The notes under the pieces are model-generated. The model saw nothing but the letters and a program-made list of their open reading frames with translations, was not told the origin of the DNA and did not search any database. This document shows, piece by piece, positions 1 through 5,902 of a stretch of DNA of 64,000 bases (position 1 is its first letter; every line of letters starts with the position of its first letter). The position numbers and the translations under genes are program-made. The DNA comes from Variovorax atrisoli 110B (GTDB lineage: Bacteria > Pseudomonadota > Gammaproteobacteria > Burkholderiales > Burkholderiaceae_C). The DNA lies in the NCBI RefSeq assembly GCF_000382045.1, contig NZ_KB907451.1, forward strand, positions 558,001 to 622,000, given 5' to 3'.

Positions 1-651
1 GCGAATGAGCACCGGCAGAAAGCGCAGACCAGCCATCTCGCTCGCGCGCCAACGCTGCTCGCCGGCAACGATCTCGTGCGTGGGCCTCGGGGCGTCCCTG
101 CGTCGATCGGTGTAGGTCTCCGCGAGGCGGGCACCTGGCAGCGGGCGCACCAGCAGCGGCTGCGCCACGCCGTGCTTCCTGATGCTCTCGGCCAGGTCCG
201 CGAGGAAGTCGTGGTCGAAGTGCGTGCGCGGGTTGGTCAGGCTCGGAACGAGGGCGGAGCGCTGCAGGTGGGCGAACCCGCCGTTCTGCACCAGCTCGGG
301 CTCGACCGGTTCGACGGGGGCGATGGCCGTGCTCTTGCCTGCCGCCTCGGCCTTGGTGACCGTGATCGCCTTCGACTCGACTGCCGACGCCGGGTCGAGT
401 CCCTGCAGCTTCTGCAGCTCGGTGCTGGTCACCTTGGCAGGCTGGGTCTTGCCGGCGCGGCGGTCGCGGTCGTACTGCTGCTTCTTCTCGCGGTTGCGAT
501 CGTCCCAGCTGGCTTTTTGCCCGAGCTGGCAAGTGCGGCAGTAGCGCTGCAGGCCGTTCGGGCGCGAGGCGTTCTTGTTGTACGCGTCGCGCGGCAGATC
601 CTTCTCGCAGCCGGGGCAGTGGACGAGGGTGGACGTGGCGACGGCGGTCAT
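1..651 (-). CDS. ParB-like protein with N-terminal zinc-ribbon-like motif (partial)
   Basis: The frame is open from an ATG at 651 to the window edge, so 217 residues are visible and the C-terminus is missing. Residues 12-15 and 38-41 are two CxxC pairs (CPGC, CRTC) that could bind zinc. A ParB/Spo0J N-terminal-like region follows from about residue 115 (LTNPRTHF, then SIRKHGVAQPLLVRP) and ends in GEQRWRAS, a variant of the family's GERRxRA box. It is the last visible gene of the leftward early operon and overlaps the gene before it by four bases (ATGA). In phages such proteins may act in DNA partition, nuclease or regulatory roles; the exact role here is not shown. Confidence 0.75.
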   Translation of the reverse strand, partial: MTAVATSTLVHCPGCEKDLPRDAYNKNASRPNGLQRYCRTCQLGQKASWDDRNREKKQQYDRDRRAGKTQPAKVTSTELQKLQGLDPASAVESKAITVTKAEAAGKSTAIAPVEPVEPELVQNGGFAHLQRSALVPSLTNPRTHFDHDFLADLAESIRKHGVAQPLLVRPLPGARLAETYTDRRRDAPRPTHEIVAGEQRWRASEMAGLRFLPVLIR

Positions 652-1031
652 GCTGCGCTCCGTTCTGCTTGCGCCTTCGTTTCGAGGAAGGCCGTGGCTG
701 CGTCCAGATCGCCCTTGTCGGCGATGGTCAGGGTGCCCGCCTTCAGCTTCTCGTGGAGCACGGGGAGGAGCCTGATGTCGAAGGCCTCGCGACTGCCCGC
801 GTGGTCGGGTGCCGGCGGTTTGGCCAGGAGCACGCGGCCGTCAGGGAAGTGCCTGCGGCTGCCGAAAAGGCTGGGCAGGTCGAAGGCGTCATACGCGCCC
901 GGGCGCGGGCACGTGCGGCCCAACTCGGGGCAGGTGTAGGCCCAGCTGGGCAGAGTGGCGGAAGGGCCGCTCTGCGGCGGCGTGGTGCTGGCGCGCAGCG
1001 CGCTGGCGATGTACTTCGTGCCGCGCTTCAT
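648..1031 (-). CDS. hypothetical phage early protein
   Basis: A 127-residue protein that I do not recognise. The N-terminal half is rich in proline, serine and glycine and holds three cysteines (YTCPELGRTCP). The C-terminal half is charged and probably helical (LLPVLHEKLKAGTLT, then DLDAATAFLETKAQ). The reading is supported by position: it overlaps the genes on both sides by exactly four bases (ATGA), as do most genes of this leftward operon, which implies translational coupling. A nucleic-acid-binding role is possible but unsupported. Confidence 0.65.
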   Translation of the reverse strand: MKRGTKYIASALRASTTPPQSGPSATLPSWAYTCPELGRTCPRPGAYDAFDLPSLFGSRRHFPDGRVLLAKPPAPDHAGSREAFDIRLLPVLHEKLKAGTLTIADKGDLDAATAFLETKAQAERSAA

Positions 1032-1720
1032 GCTGCCACCTGCACAGAGACGTTGGCGCGATCGACGCCGAGGTCGCGGGCGACGAACTCGGACAGCACG
1101 AGGCCATGCAGATGCCGCACGTCGTAGGCGTTCGCGATCACCGCGTCCGGCTTGAATCGCGCGCCGCTGGTGGCGCTGACGTGGCCGTTCTCGCTCGCCC
1201 CGTCGTGGCCGGGCCGGGTGATCTGCCAGATGGTGCCGCCAAGCGCGCGCACGAGGTCGACCTCGTTGTCGAAGCGGCAGTCCGTGATGACGAAGCGACG
1301 CTCGCCTGTATGACGGTAGAAGGTCAGCTTGTTGTTCAGCTGCTTCACCCAGTACAGCGTGTCCTGCTTACGACGGTACTCGGTGCCCCACCACTGCATC
1401 AGTTGACGCGGCGAGCGCGGCTCGTGCAGCCAGTCTTCCCGCACAGCGCCGTTGGCGTCGATGGCTTCGCGCGGCTGCGCCATCACGAGGAAGGCGCGGA
1501 ACTCCGCCGGCGCGCGGCTGAGCGAGAGGGCTTGCTGCGGGCGCTCCTTCGCGATCGGGTTGGTGAACACGTCAATGCCCACCTCGAAGGCATTGGCCAA
1601 CTCGCCGCGCAGCGCGTCGGCGAAAGCCATCTTGCGGAAGCCCTGCGTTACGAGCAGGTCGGCCACGGTGTCCTTGCCCGCACCGGCGTACCCGGTGAGG
1701 CCGAAGAGATGTTTTTTCAT
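1028..1720 (-). CDS. deoxynucleoside monophosphate kinase-like protein
   Basis: A 230-residue P-loop kinase. The N-terminus MKKHLFGLTGYAGAGKDT holds the Walker A motif GYAGAGKDT, typical of phage T4 gene 1-type dNMP kinases, which phosphorylate dNMPs to supply replication. RFVITDCRFDNEVDLV in the second half fits the segment that follows substrate binding in that family, and the length matches. The frame stays open far upstream, but the ATG at 1720 is chosen because the P-loop begins there and it overlaps the preceding gene by four bases. It belongs to the leftward early operon under PL. Confidence 0.8.
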   Translation of the reverse strand: MKKHLFGLTGYAGAGKDTVADLLVTQGFRKMAFADALRGELANAFEVGIDVFTNPIAKERPQQALSLSRAPAEFRAFLVMAQPREAIDANGAVREDWLHEPRSPRQLMQWWGTEYRRKQDTLYWVKQLNNKLTFYRHTGERRFVITDCRFDNEVDLVRALGGTIWQITRPGHDGASENGHVSATSGARFKPDAVIANAYDVRHLHGLVLSEFVARDLGVDRANVSVQVAA

Positions 1721-2091
1721 GGGTGATTGGCCGCAACGGGCCGGGGTTGGTTGGGGGAATCGATGCAGGGCTCGGCGTGGTAGCTGGGCCACCGTTCGGG
1801 GGCGAAGCTGCAGCCAGTGATGAAGCCCTCCAGGCCGTCGCGGGAGGGGTGCGGGCGAACGCGCTCGAGTTCGACATTCAGGGCGCAGCCGCCGACGAGG
1901 CGAGCGGCGTGGATCTGCACGAACATCGCGCCGTCGTTGCCCTTCCAATAGGCAATCAGCGGCTGTACGCCGCCTCGCTTCGTGCGCTCCAGCAGCGAGA
2001 ACTGCCAGGCGTGCAGGTCGCCGCTGTCGGGCGAATGCAGCCGTACGAGGCTGGGGCGGGACGTGAGGAAGAAGAGACCAGAACCTTTCAC
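1717..2091 (-). CDS. hypothetical phage early protein
   Basis: A 124-residue protein starting at GTG 2091. No known domain is recognised. Its balanced composition and scattered Trp, Cys and His residues suggest a folded globular protein. It overlaps the kinase gene downstream (ATGA) and the small membrane-protein gene upstream (GTGA), so it is probably translationally coupled to both. The role is unknown; nucleotide metabolism is only a guess from the kinase next door. Confidence 0.65.
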   Translation of the reverse strand: MKGSGLFFLTSRPSLVRLHSPDSGDLHAWQFSLLERTKRGGVQPLIAYWKGNDGAMFVQIHAARLVGGCALNVELERVRPHPSRDGLEGFITGCSFAPERWPSYHAEPCIDSPNQPRPVAANHP

Positions 2092-2231
2092 GGCGTACCT
2101 CCGGGGGAGAACGAGGCGATGAGGAACGCGAAGAAGCAGACGAGCGCGACCGCATAGACCGCGATGCGCAGCAACTCGCGAAGAAGTCCGCCGGGGCCGG
2201 CGGTGGTGGCGGGGTCGCGCTGCACGTTCAC
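2088..2231 (-). CDS. small single-span membrane protein
   Basis: A 47-residue frame with one hydrophobic segment, roughly residues 19-41 (IAVYAVALVCFFAFLIASF), before a short C-terminal tail. The GTG at 2231 overlaps the upstream stop as GTGA, matching the operon's pattern; another GTG at 2225 sits about six bases after GGGAGA and is equally possible. Short membrane proteins like this are common in phage early operons, where some modify the host envelope or exclude other phages. The function is not shown. Confidence 0.5.
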   Translation of the reverse strand: MNVQRDPATTAGPGGLLRELLRIAVYAVALVCFFAFLIASFSPGGTP

Positions 2232-2392
2232 TCTCCCGTGCGTGCGACGCGCTGGGCGTCAGCGATGGCGTCGGCCTTGTCGGCCTGAACGAGCGTGTGC
2301 GTATCGCACTCGTCGGGGCCGTCGAGCAGGTGGCTCGCGCCCACGAGGAACGCGATGGCGGCGGCGATGAGCCAGCGGGTGGCGACGCTCAC
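2228..2392 (-). CDS. small membrane protein
   Basis: A 54-residue frame starting at GTG 2392. Residues 6-22 (RWLIAAAIAFLVGASHL) form a likely membrane span or uncleaved signal, followed by a polar tail with one cysteine (DECDTHTLVQADKADA). It overlaps both neighbours by four bases (GTGA). The hydrophobic start and charged tail suggest an N-in, C-out inner-membrane protein, but no family is recognised. The two adjacent tiny membrane genes may act together. Confidence 0.5.
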   Translation of the reverse strand: MSVATRWLIAAAIAFLVGASHLLDGPDECDTHTLVQADKADAIADAQRVARTGE

Positions 2393-2733
2393 GATCGCGC
2401 CTCCCGAGCCTCGTCGAGGGCGCCGCGGAGCGCCTTTCCCATCGGGGTGCCATATCCCCAGTCCCCCGGGGCGCCAAAAGCGCGCAGGGCAGGTTTGCCC
2501 TCCAGCACTCGCGCCAGCACCCGTGCGAGTTCCGCCACGTCTTTGGTAAGGCGCTGCAGATCAGGGGGGATCTCTTCTTGGAGATCGTAGGAACGCTCGA
2601 TAAGTGCGTCGGCCTGGGCGCGCACCACAGCGGCCAGCGTCTGTTCCGTGCTGCGCGCCTGGCTCCCCGGGCGCGACGGACTGGGCTCGACCGTCATCCC
2701 CACGAGCACTGCCTCGGGCCCGCTACCATCCAT
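2389..2733 (-). CDS. hypothetical phage early protein
   Basis: A 114-residue reading from ATG 2733. The middle is strongly helical (VVRAQADALIERSYDLQEE, then LTKDVAELARVLARVLEG) and the end is glycine-rich (AFGAPGDWGYGTPMGKAL). No family is recognised. The start is uncertain: the frame is open to an ATG at 3162, GTG 2784 and ATG 2697 are alternatives, and none has a clear ribosome-binding site. The longest version would run antisense to the convincing plus-strand gene at 2797-3099. Its stop overlaps the next gene by four bases. Confidence 0.55.
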   Translation of the reverse strand: MDGSGPEAVLVGMTVEPSPSRPGSQARSTEQTLAAVVRAQADALIERSYDLQEEIPPDLQRLTKDVAELARVLARVLEGKPALRAFGAPGDWGYGTPMGKALRGALDEAREARS

Positions 2734-2796
2734 TGCGCAGGAGATGCGGGCGAGGAGGTCCGCGTCCGCAATGTCCGCAATCACTTGGGAGGGTGT

Positions 2797-3099
2797 ATGG
2801 AGGGACTGAAGACGCTTGTGCTCGACTATTGGTACAAGCTGGTCATCTGGATCTCGGTCGCGGTGCTCGTGCTCGCGTTGACCGTTCCGTTGCAGGTGCC
2901 GAACCGTGTGGTCTTGCTTATCTCGCTCGGCTCGCTGCTCTTCGGCATCGGCCAATGGATCAACCACCCGCTGCAGGAGCGCATCGGTGTGGGATTCAAG
3001 ATCTCTGGCCACCCCCGGAACGCCTGCTTCAGCGGCGTGCTCACTGAGATCGCCGGTGTGTGTCTTGTAGGCGTGGGGATCTGGAAGCTGCTGGCGTGA
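2797..3099 (+). CDS. hydrophobic membrane protein, probable cargo (moron) gene
   Basis: A 100-residue protein on the strand opposite to its operon. The start is well supported: GGGAGG lies a few bases before ATG 2797. It has three likely membrane segments, at about residues 16-30 (VIWISVAVLVLALTV), 36-52 (RVVLLISLGSLLFGIGQ) and 82-98 (LTEIAGVCLVGVGIWKL), joined by a polar loop with HPLQERIG. No family is recognised. A lone opposite-strand membrane gene in a prophage early region is typical of lysogenic-conversion or superinfection-exclusion genes, but that role is inference. I see no clear promoter. Confidence 0.7.
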   Translation: MEGLKTLVLDYWYKLVIWISVAVLVLALTVPLQVPNRVVLLISLGSLLFGIGQWINHPLQERIGVGFKISGHPRNACFSGVLTEIAGVCLVGVGIWKLLA

Positions 3100-3158
3100 C
3101 GCCAGATGGGCGAGCAGGCGCCCTACTGCGCGCGCCACTGCCGTGATGCGTGCGCCGT

Positions 3159-3584
3159 TCATGCCACGCCCCCGCTGGCCTTGACGATGGCGGCGCGGCG
3201 CTTGGCGCCAACCATCGCTTCATAGTCCCACTCCGGGTCCAGCTCGCCGGCAGCATCGCGGGCTTGCCATTCCTGCTCGGCTTTGAGTGCAGCGACGAGT
3301 TCCGCAATCAGCTCGTCGCGGTCATCGAACGGCACCAGCTCATGAGCGGGCACATGCTGGCGCCAGATGCTGAGTTCTCGGTCCTCGGGGCTGAGCGCTG
3401 GGATGACGATTGGGGCGTCGAGCACGAGGTCCGCTTGCAGCACGCGGTCACTGTCGACCGAGATCCCATGCACCACGCCCGTCACGCGCTGTCCCCGATG
3501 ATCGCGATGGCGAACGCGCTGGCCAATGCGCAGCGAGATCTCGGCGCCGGCCCCCGACGTGTTCGAGGCAATTCCGCTTGCCAT
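3159..3584 (-). CDS. hypothetical phage early protein
   Basis: A 141-residue protein. Residues 17-50 look like a small beta barrel (LRIGQRVRHRDHRGQRVTG, then VHGISVDSDRVLQADLV), and the second half is helical and acidic (DRDELIAELVAALKAEQEWQ). It starts one base after the stop of the preceding early gene. It could be a small DNA-binding or metabolism-linked protein, but no family is recognised. Confidence 0.65.
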   Translation of the reverse strand: MASGIASNTSGAGAEISLRIGQRVRHRDHRGQRVTGVVHGISVDSDRVLQADLVLDAPIVIPALSPEDRELSIWRQHVPAHELVPFDDRDELIAELVAALKAEQEWQARDAAGELDPEWDYEAMVGAKRRAAIVKASGGVA

Positions 3585-3585
3585 G

Positions 3586-3789
3586 TCAGCCCGCGTGGTC
3601 GATGCGCTCGACGTTCGACACCGGGCATCCGGTGACGTGGTGGGCGGCGCGCTGGGCGTGCTCGGCGTTGTCCGCGCGCACCTGTACGAACGGCAAGACG
3701 CCGTTCTCAGTGGCTACGGGGTGACCGAAGCGATCGAGGGGGGTGAAGAAGCAGCGGTAGCTGCGGGTGCCAGTGGAAGTTCTCGCCAT
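3586..3789 (-). CDS. hypothetical first gene of leftward early operon
   Basis: A 67-residue protein with mixed hydrophobic and polar residues and no recognised family (begins MARTSTGTRSYRCFFTPLDR). ATG 3789 is preferred over TTG 3801 and ATG 3795 because GGAG lies six bases before it. It is the first gene after the leftward promoter at 3818-3846, so it would be expressed earliest on induction and silenced by the repressor in the lysogen. Short PL-proximal proteins often regulate or antagonise host functions; nothing here decides its role. Confidence 0.6.
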   Translation of the reverse strand: MARTSTGTRSYRCFFTPLDRFGHPVATENGVLPFVQVRADNAEHAQRAAHHVTGCPVSNVERIDHAG

Positions 3790-3817
3790 GTCCATCTCCA
3801 AGAATTGAGACGGGGCG

Positions 3818-3846
3818 AGTATCAGCGCCGCTGATTCTTATGTCAA
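3818..3846 (-). promoter_or_regulatory. leftward early promoter PL
   Basis: On the minus strand, TTGACA (3841-3846) and GATACT (3818-3823) are separated by 17 bases. The arrangement is the same as at PR (TTGACA, 17 bases, GATACT). One operator lies between the boxes and touches the -10; another overlaps the edge of the -35, so repressor binding would block polymerase directly. Confidence 0.8.
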
Positions 3847-3895
3847 TCAGCGGCGCTGATTATTGGCGCAACTATTTTGTAACAGCGCAGCTGAT
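3821..3895. promoter_or_regulatory. left operator cluster (OL, three sites)
   Basis: Three 15-bp palindromic sites lie at 3821-3835 (ATCAGCGCCGCTGAT), 3846-3860 (ATCAGCGGCGCTGAT) and 3881-3895 (AACAGCGCAGCTGAT). The first two are perfect dyads around a central base. The same sequence recurs three times on the other side of the repressor gene, so these are very probably binding sites for the repressor and Cro of this prophage. Confidence 0.85.
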
Positions 3896-3959
3896 AGTTG
3901 GCGTGCAGGCGAGAAAAAGCCCGCGCGCAGCGGGCCGTGTGAGCAGAGCGAAGGGAGCG

Positions 3960-4661
3960 CTACAACTTTGCGCCCATCCAAACCGCGCGCCCTTGGATCA
4001 AGGGGGGATGTGCTTCGTCGAAATGAATGTCGGGATCGCCGTTGTCCGAGGCCGCCACCCAATCTCCATTGCGCTTGAGGAAACGCTTGACCAACATCTC
4101 TTCGCCCTTCACGAAGGCGTAGATGTGCCCCTCGCGCACGGTCGTGTCCGCCTGGTTAATGAGGATGACGGCCCCGTTTTGGATCGTTGGCTCCATGCTG
4201 CCACCGCGAACGCTGATGATCTTCGCCTGCTGGGTCGTGAGGCTGATGGACTGCAGGAAGTCCGATCGAAACTGGAGTTCGCCCTCTACCTCGACAACCC
4301 CGTTGACCCGGCCTGGCCCTGCGCCCGCCGCGACGCTAAGGCGCTGGATCGGAACGAAGTTCTCGTCGGCCAGAAGGCCAGCCGCTTCAGCAATCTTCTC
4401 GGCTTCCTTCGAGAGTCGTCGGCTGAACTCCCAGATCTTGCACCCCAGCCCGCGAGCAAACCCGGCCGCAGCTGTGAGGTTCAACGGGGAATGGGCGTTG
4501 AGGTAGTTCGCGACCATCGTTTGGCCCCCAATCCCGTACTCCATTCCGAATTCTTTCTGGTTGGGTGGCTTCACCTTGTCCCAGATGGCCTTCAGCTTGG
4601 CGGCCTCGGAGCGGTGCACGTCGGTGATCTTTGCCTTGCGGCTTGCGGTGTCATCTGCCAT
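3960..4661 (-). CDS. CI-like phage repressor with S24 (LexA-type) peptidase domain
   Basis: A 233-residue lysogeny repressor. Residues 33-82 carry a helix-turn-helix region (NQKEFGMEYGIGGQTMVANY). The C-terminal half is a LexA/CI autocleavage domain: GGSMEPT holds the catalytic serine and MLVKRFLKR the lysine that completes the Ser-Lys dyad. AGAG before GRVNGV fits the Ala-Gly cleavage region. Such repressors keep early promoters off and cut themselves when RecA is activated, so this prophage is probably SOS-inducible. The gene lies between PL/OL and PR/OR as in lambda and is probably autoregulated through the operator nearest its start. Confidence 0.92.
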   Translation of the reverse strand: MADDTASRKAKITDVHRSEAAKLKAIWDKVKPPNQKEFGMEYGIGGQTMVANYLNAHSPLNLTAAAGFARGLGCKIWEFSRRLSKEAEKIAEAAGLLADENFVPIQRLSVAAGAGPGRVNGVVEVEGELQFRSDFLQSISLTTQQAKIISVRGGSMEPTIQNGAVILINQADTTVREGHIYAFVKGEEMLVKRFLKRNGDWVAASDNGDPDIHFDEAHPPLIQGRAVWMGAKL

Positions 4662-4671
4662 GACCCAAATA

Positions 4672-4734
4672 ATCAGTTGCGCTGATATCGGTTAAACAGC
4701 GGCGCTGATTGACATGTGAATCAGCGCCGCTGAT
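4672..4734. promoter_or_regulatory. right operator cluster (OR, three sites)
   Basis: Three copies of the 15-bp operator lie between the divergent repressor and cro genes: 4672-4686 (ATCAGTTGCGCTGAT, two differences from consensus), 4695-4709 (AACAGCGGCGCTGAT) and 4720-4734 (ATCAGCGCCGCTGAT, identical to the first left site). The most diverged copy is next to the repressor start, where a weak third site would control repressor synthesis, as OR3 does in lambda. Confidence 0.85.
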
Positions 4735-4737
4735 ACT
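4709..4737 (+). promoter_or_regulatory. rightward early promoter PR
   Basis: TTGACA (4709-4714) and GATACT (4732-4737) are spaced by 17 bases and precede the cro start at 4744, so the leader would be very short or nearly absent. One operator fills the spacer and another abuts the -35 box, mirroring PL. Confidence 0.8.
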
Positions 4738-4743
4738 TGGCGC

Positions 4744-4989
4744 ATGAATCCAGTCAAAGCCATCCGAGAACGCCTTGGGCTGACGCAGCGCGCCCTTGCT
4801 GAAGGTTTGGGCTGCACCCAAGGCAATGTCGCCAACTACGAGGCCGGACAGACCATGCTGCCAGGCACGGCCAAGGTGTTGATCGCGCTTGCTTTGGCGC
4901 GAGGTCTTCGACTGAGCTACGACCACATTTACGGGGACGCGAAGCTGCCCGAGCCATCCGTGGCAGACAAGGCGGCTGCGGATGCGTGA
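4744..4989 (+). CDS. Cro-like helix-turn-helix repressor
   Basis: An 81-residue protein of the XRE/Cro family. Residues 13-34 form a classic helix-turn-helix (LTQRALAEGLGCTQGNVANY) with Gln and Asn in the recognition helix. It is divergent from the CI-like repressor and is the first gene after PR, the position of cro in lambda. It probably binds the same 15-bp operators and favours lytic growth by shutting off repressor synthesis. The start follows the -10 box by only six bases, so translation from a near-leaderless transcript is likely. Confidence 0.88.
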   Translation: MNPVKAIRERLGLTQRALAEGLGCTQGNVANYEAGQTMLPGTAKVLIALALARGLRLSYDHIYGDAKLPEPSVADKAAADA

Positions 4990-5036
4990 ACTCGGCGATC
5001 TCGAACGCCGATGGGCCGTGTGGTGCGCGGAGCGCG

Positions 5037-5258
5037 TCAGGGTAGTGCCGCCATCGCCGCCGCCCCATGCAGCTGAGTCAACAGCTGCGCGCTCGCCTGG
5101 CGCCCCGCCTTCTCGGCGGCTTGGGCCATCGCCCCGATTCCTTCTGCGAACTGCTGTCGTCGCTCTGGTTGCATTTGCCGGATGGCAAGCATGGTCAGCG
5201 CGCCGACGGTTTCCTCCAGCGCGGTGACGCGCGCTTCCAACTGATCCAGCCTGTCCAA
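5037..5258 (-). CDS. small coiled-coil protein
   Basis: A 73-residue protein starting at TTG 5258, supported by a perfect AGGAGG five bases upstream. Residues 3-24 form a short coiled coil (LDQLEARVTALEETVGALTM), followed by an alanine- and glutamine-rich helix. It lies on the strand opposite to cro and the replication genes. No family is recognised; proteins of this shape are common in Burkholderiales prophages and may oligomerise or bind a partner. Its promoter is not evident. Confidence 0.7.
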   Translation of the reverse strand: MDRLDQLEARVTALEETVGALTMLAIRQMQPERRQQFAEGIGAMAQAAEKAGRQASAQLLTQLHGAAAMAALP

Positions 5259-5269
5259 AAGAACCTCCT

Positions 5270-5365
5270 ATGTCGTTGTTCCCCGATATTTCCGAGACTG
5301 ATCGCGCAGCGGGTCGCGTCAGCTTGCGGGCGTTGGTGGTTCTGGCTTCTGCCGACTCGCGCCAC
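5270..5365 (+). pseudogene. remnant related to the prophage's own tail protein
   Basis: Translated on the plus strand, this stretch begins MSLFPDISETDRAAGRVS, and its SLFPDISETDRAAGRVSLR aligns with GIFPDVSESDRAAGRVSAR near residue 38 of the tail protein at 26202-28241. A shared SAD follows. The similarity then stops. There is no ribosome-binding site before its ATG, and it is antisense to the end of the gene at 5319-5708, so it is most likely a decayed fragment of a tail gene left by recombination. The DNA itself is diverged, so this is not a recent copy. Confidence 0.6.
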
Positions 5366-5708
5366 CCCATAGACCTGTTTGAAGGCCCGGGTCGATGGGA
5401 GGCATCCGCAGACGCTGCAGGTGCGCTTCTATTGCGCGTGGCCAGAGTTTCCAGAGGTCCGGCTCCTGATCGGCGGGCGGGATCTTCTCCGCGATCCGGT
5501 CGTTCGCTGCCTCCAGGTCCTTCAGCAGAACCTCCAGAGTCGGAGCCGGCACCCGCGCCAAAAGCACCTCGACCACCGCTTCCATCGCCATCAGGCGATT
5601 CGTGTGGCGCAGTTGCCGTTCTTGAAGAGAGGTGAATGCCTTGATGGCCCATTTCTCGAACTCGCTCCGCTCCTGCGAGCCCTCGTCGCTCGCATCGTCG
5701 CTTTCCAT
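5319..5708 (-). CDS. hypothetical helical phage protein
   Basis: A 129-residue protein with long helices (FEKWAIKAFTSLQERQLRHT, then LMAMEAVVEVLLARV) and an acidic N-terminus. ATG 5708 is chosen because AAAGGGG lies five bases upstream; the frame is open to 5810. It is oriented like the coiled-coil gene after it, about 60 bases away, and the two may form a small operon within the rightward early region. The last 20 residues lie over the tail-gene remnant and look low-complexity, so its C-terminus may have been altered. No family is recognised. Confidence 0.65.
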   Translation of the reverse strand: MESDDASDEGSQERSEFEKWAIKAFTSLQERQLRHTNRLMAMEAVVEVLLARVPAPTLEVLLKDLEAANDRIAEKIPPADQEPDLWKLWPRAIEAHLQRLRMPPIDPGLQTGLWGGASRQKPEPPTPAS

Positions 5709-5840
5709 GGGTGCCCCTTTCGTTGGCGGTGAAGTTGTGGTGACTGGATTGTCCAGCGACCGTGGGCGCCCGCCCTTGCTGAGTCTGTGTGCTGTGGAAG
5801 TCCATGGCACGCAGTCTCTTTTTTTTGTCTCTTCGGGTCA

Positions 5841-5877
5841 TTCCGACCGGTTCCGAAAGATTCGGAACCGTTCGGAA
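5841..5877. repeat. long inverted repeat between divergent genes
   Basis: Two 17-base arms separated by AGA differ at one position; the centre is GGTTCCGAA AGA TTCGGAACC. The repeat lies between the divergent genes at 5319-5708 and 5903-6292. There is no following T-run on either side, so it looks like a protein-binding site or replication element rather than a terminator. Confidence 0.75.
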
Positions 5878-5902
5878 CGGCCCGACGCAACTGGTGCGTC
5901 AC

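Noticed and set aside
2389..3162. 257-residue version of the minus-strand early gene
   Set aside because: Its middle is antisense to a convincing membrane-protein gene with GGGAGG, and that part is the charged sequence expected opposite hydrophobic codons. Only the shorter version is listed as a gene.
4982..5227. 81-residue plus-strand frame overlapping the cro stop
   Set aside because: Apart from its first 13 residues the product is proline/arginine-rich shadow of the minus-strand coiled-coil gene at 5037-5258, which has a perfect ribosome-binding site.
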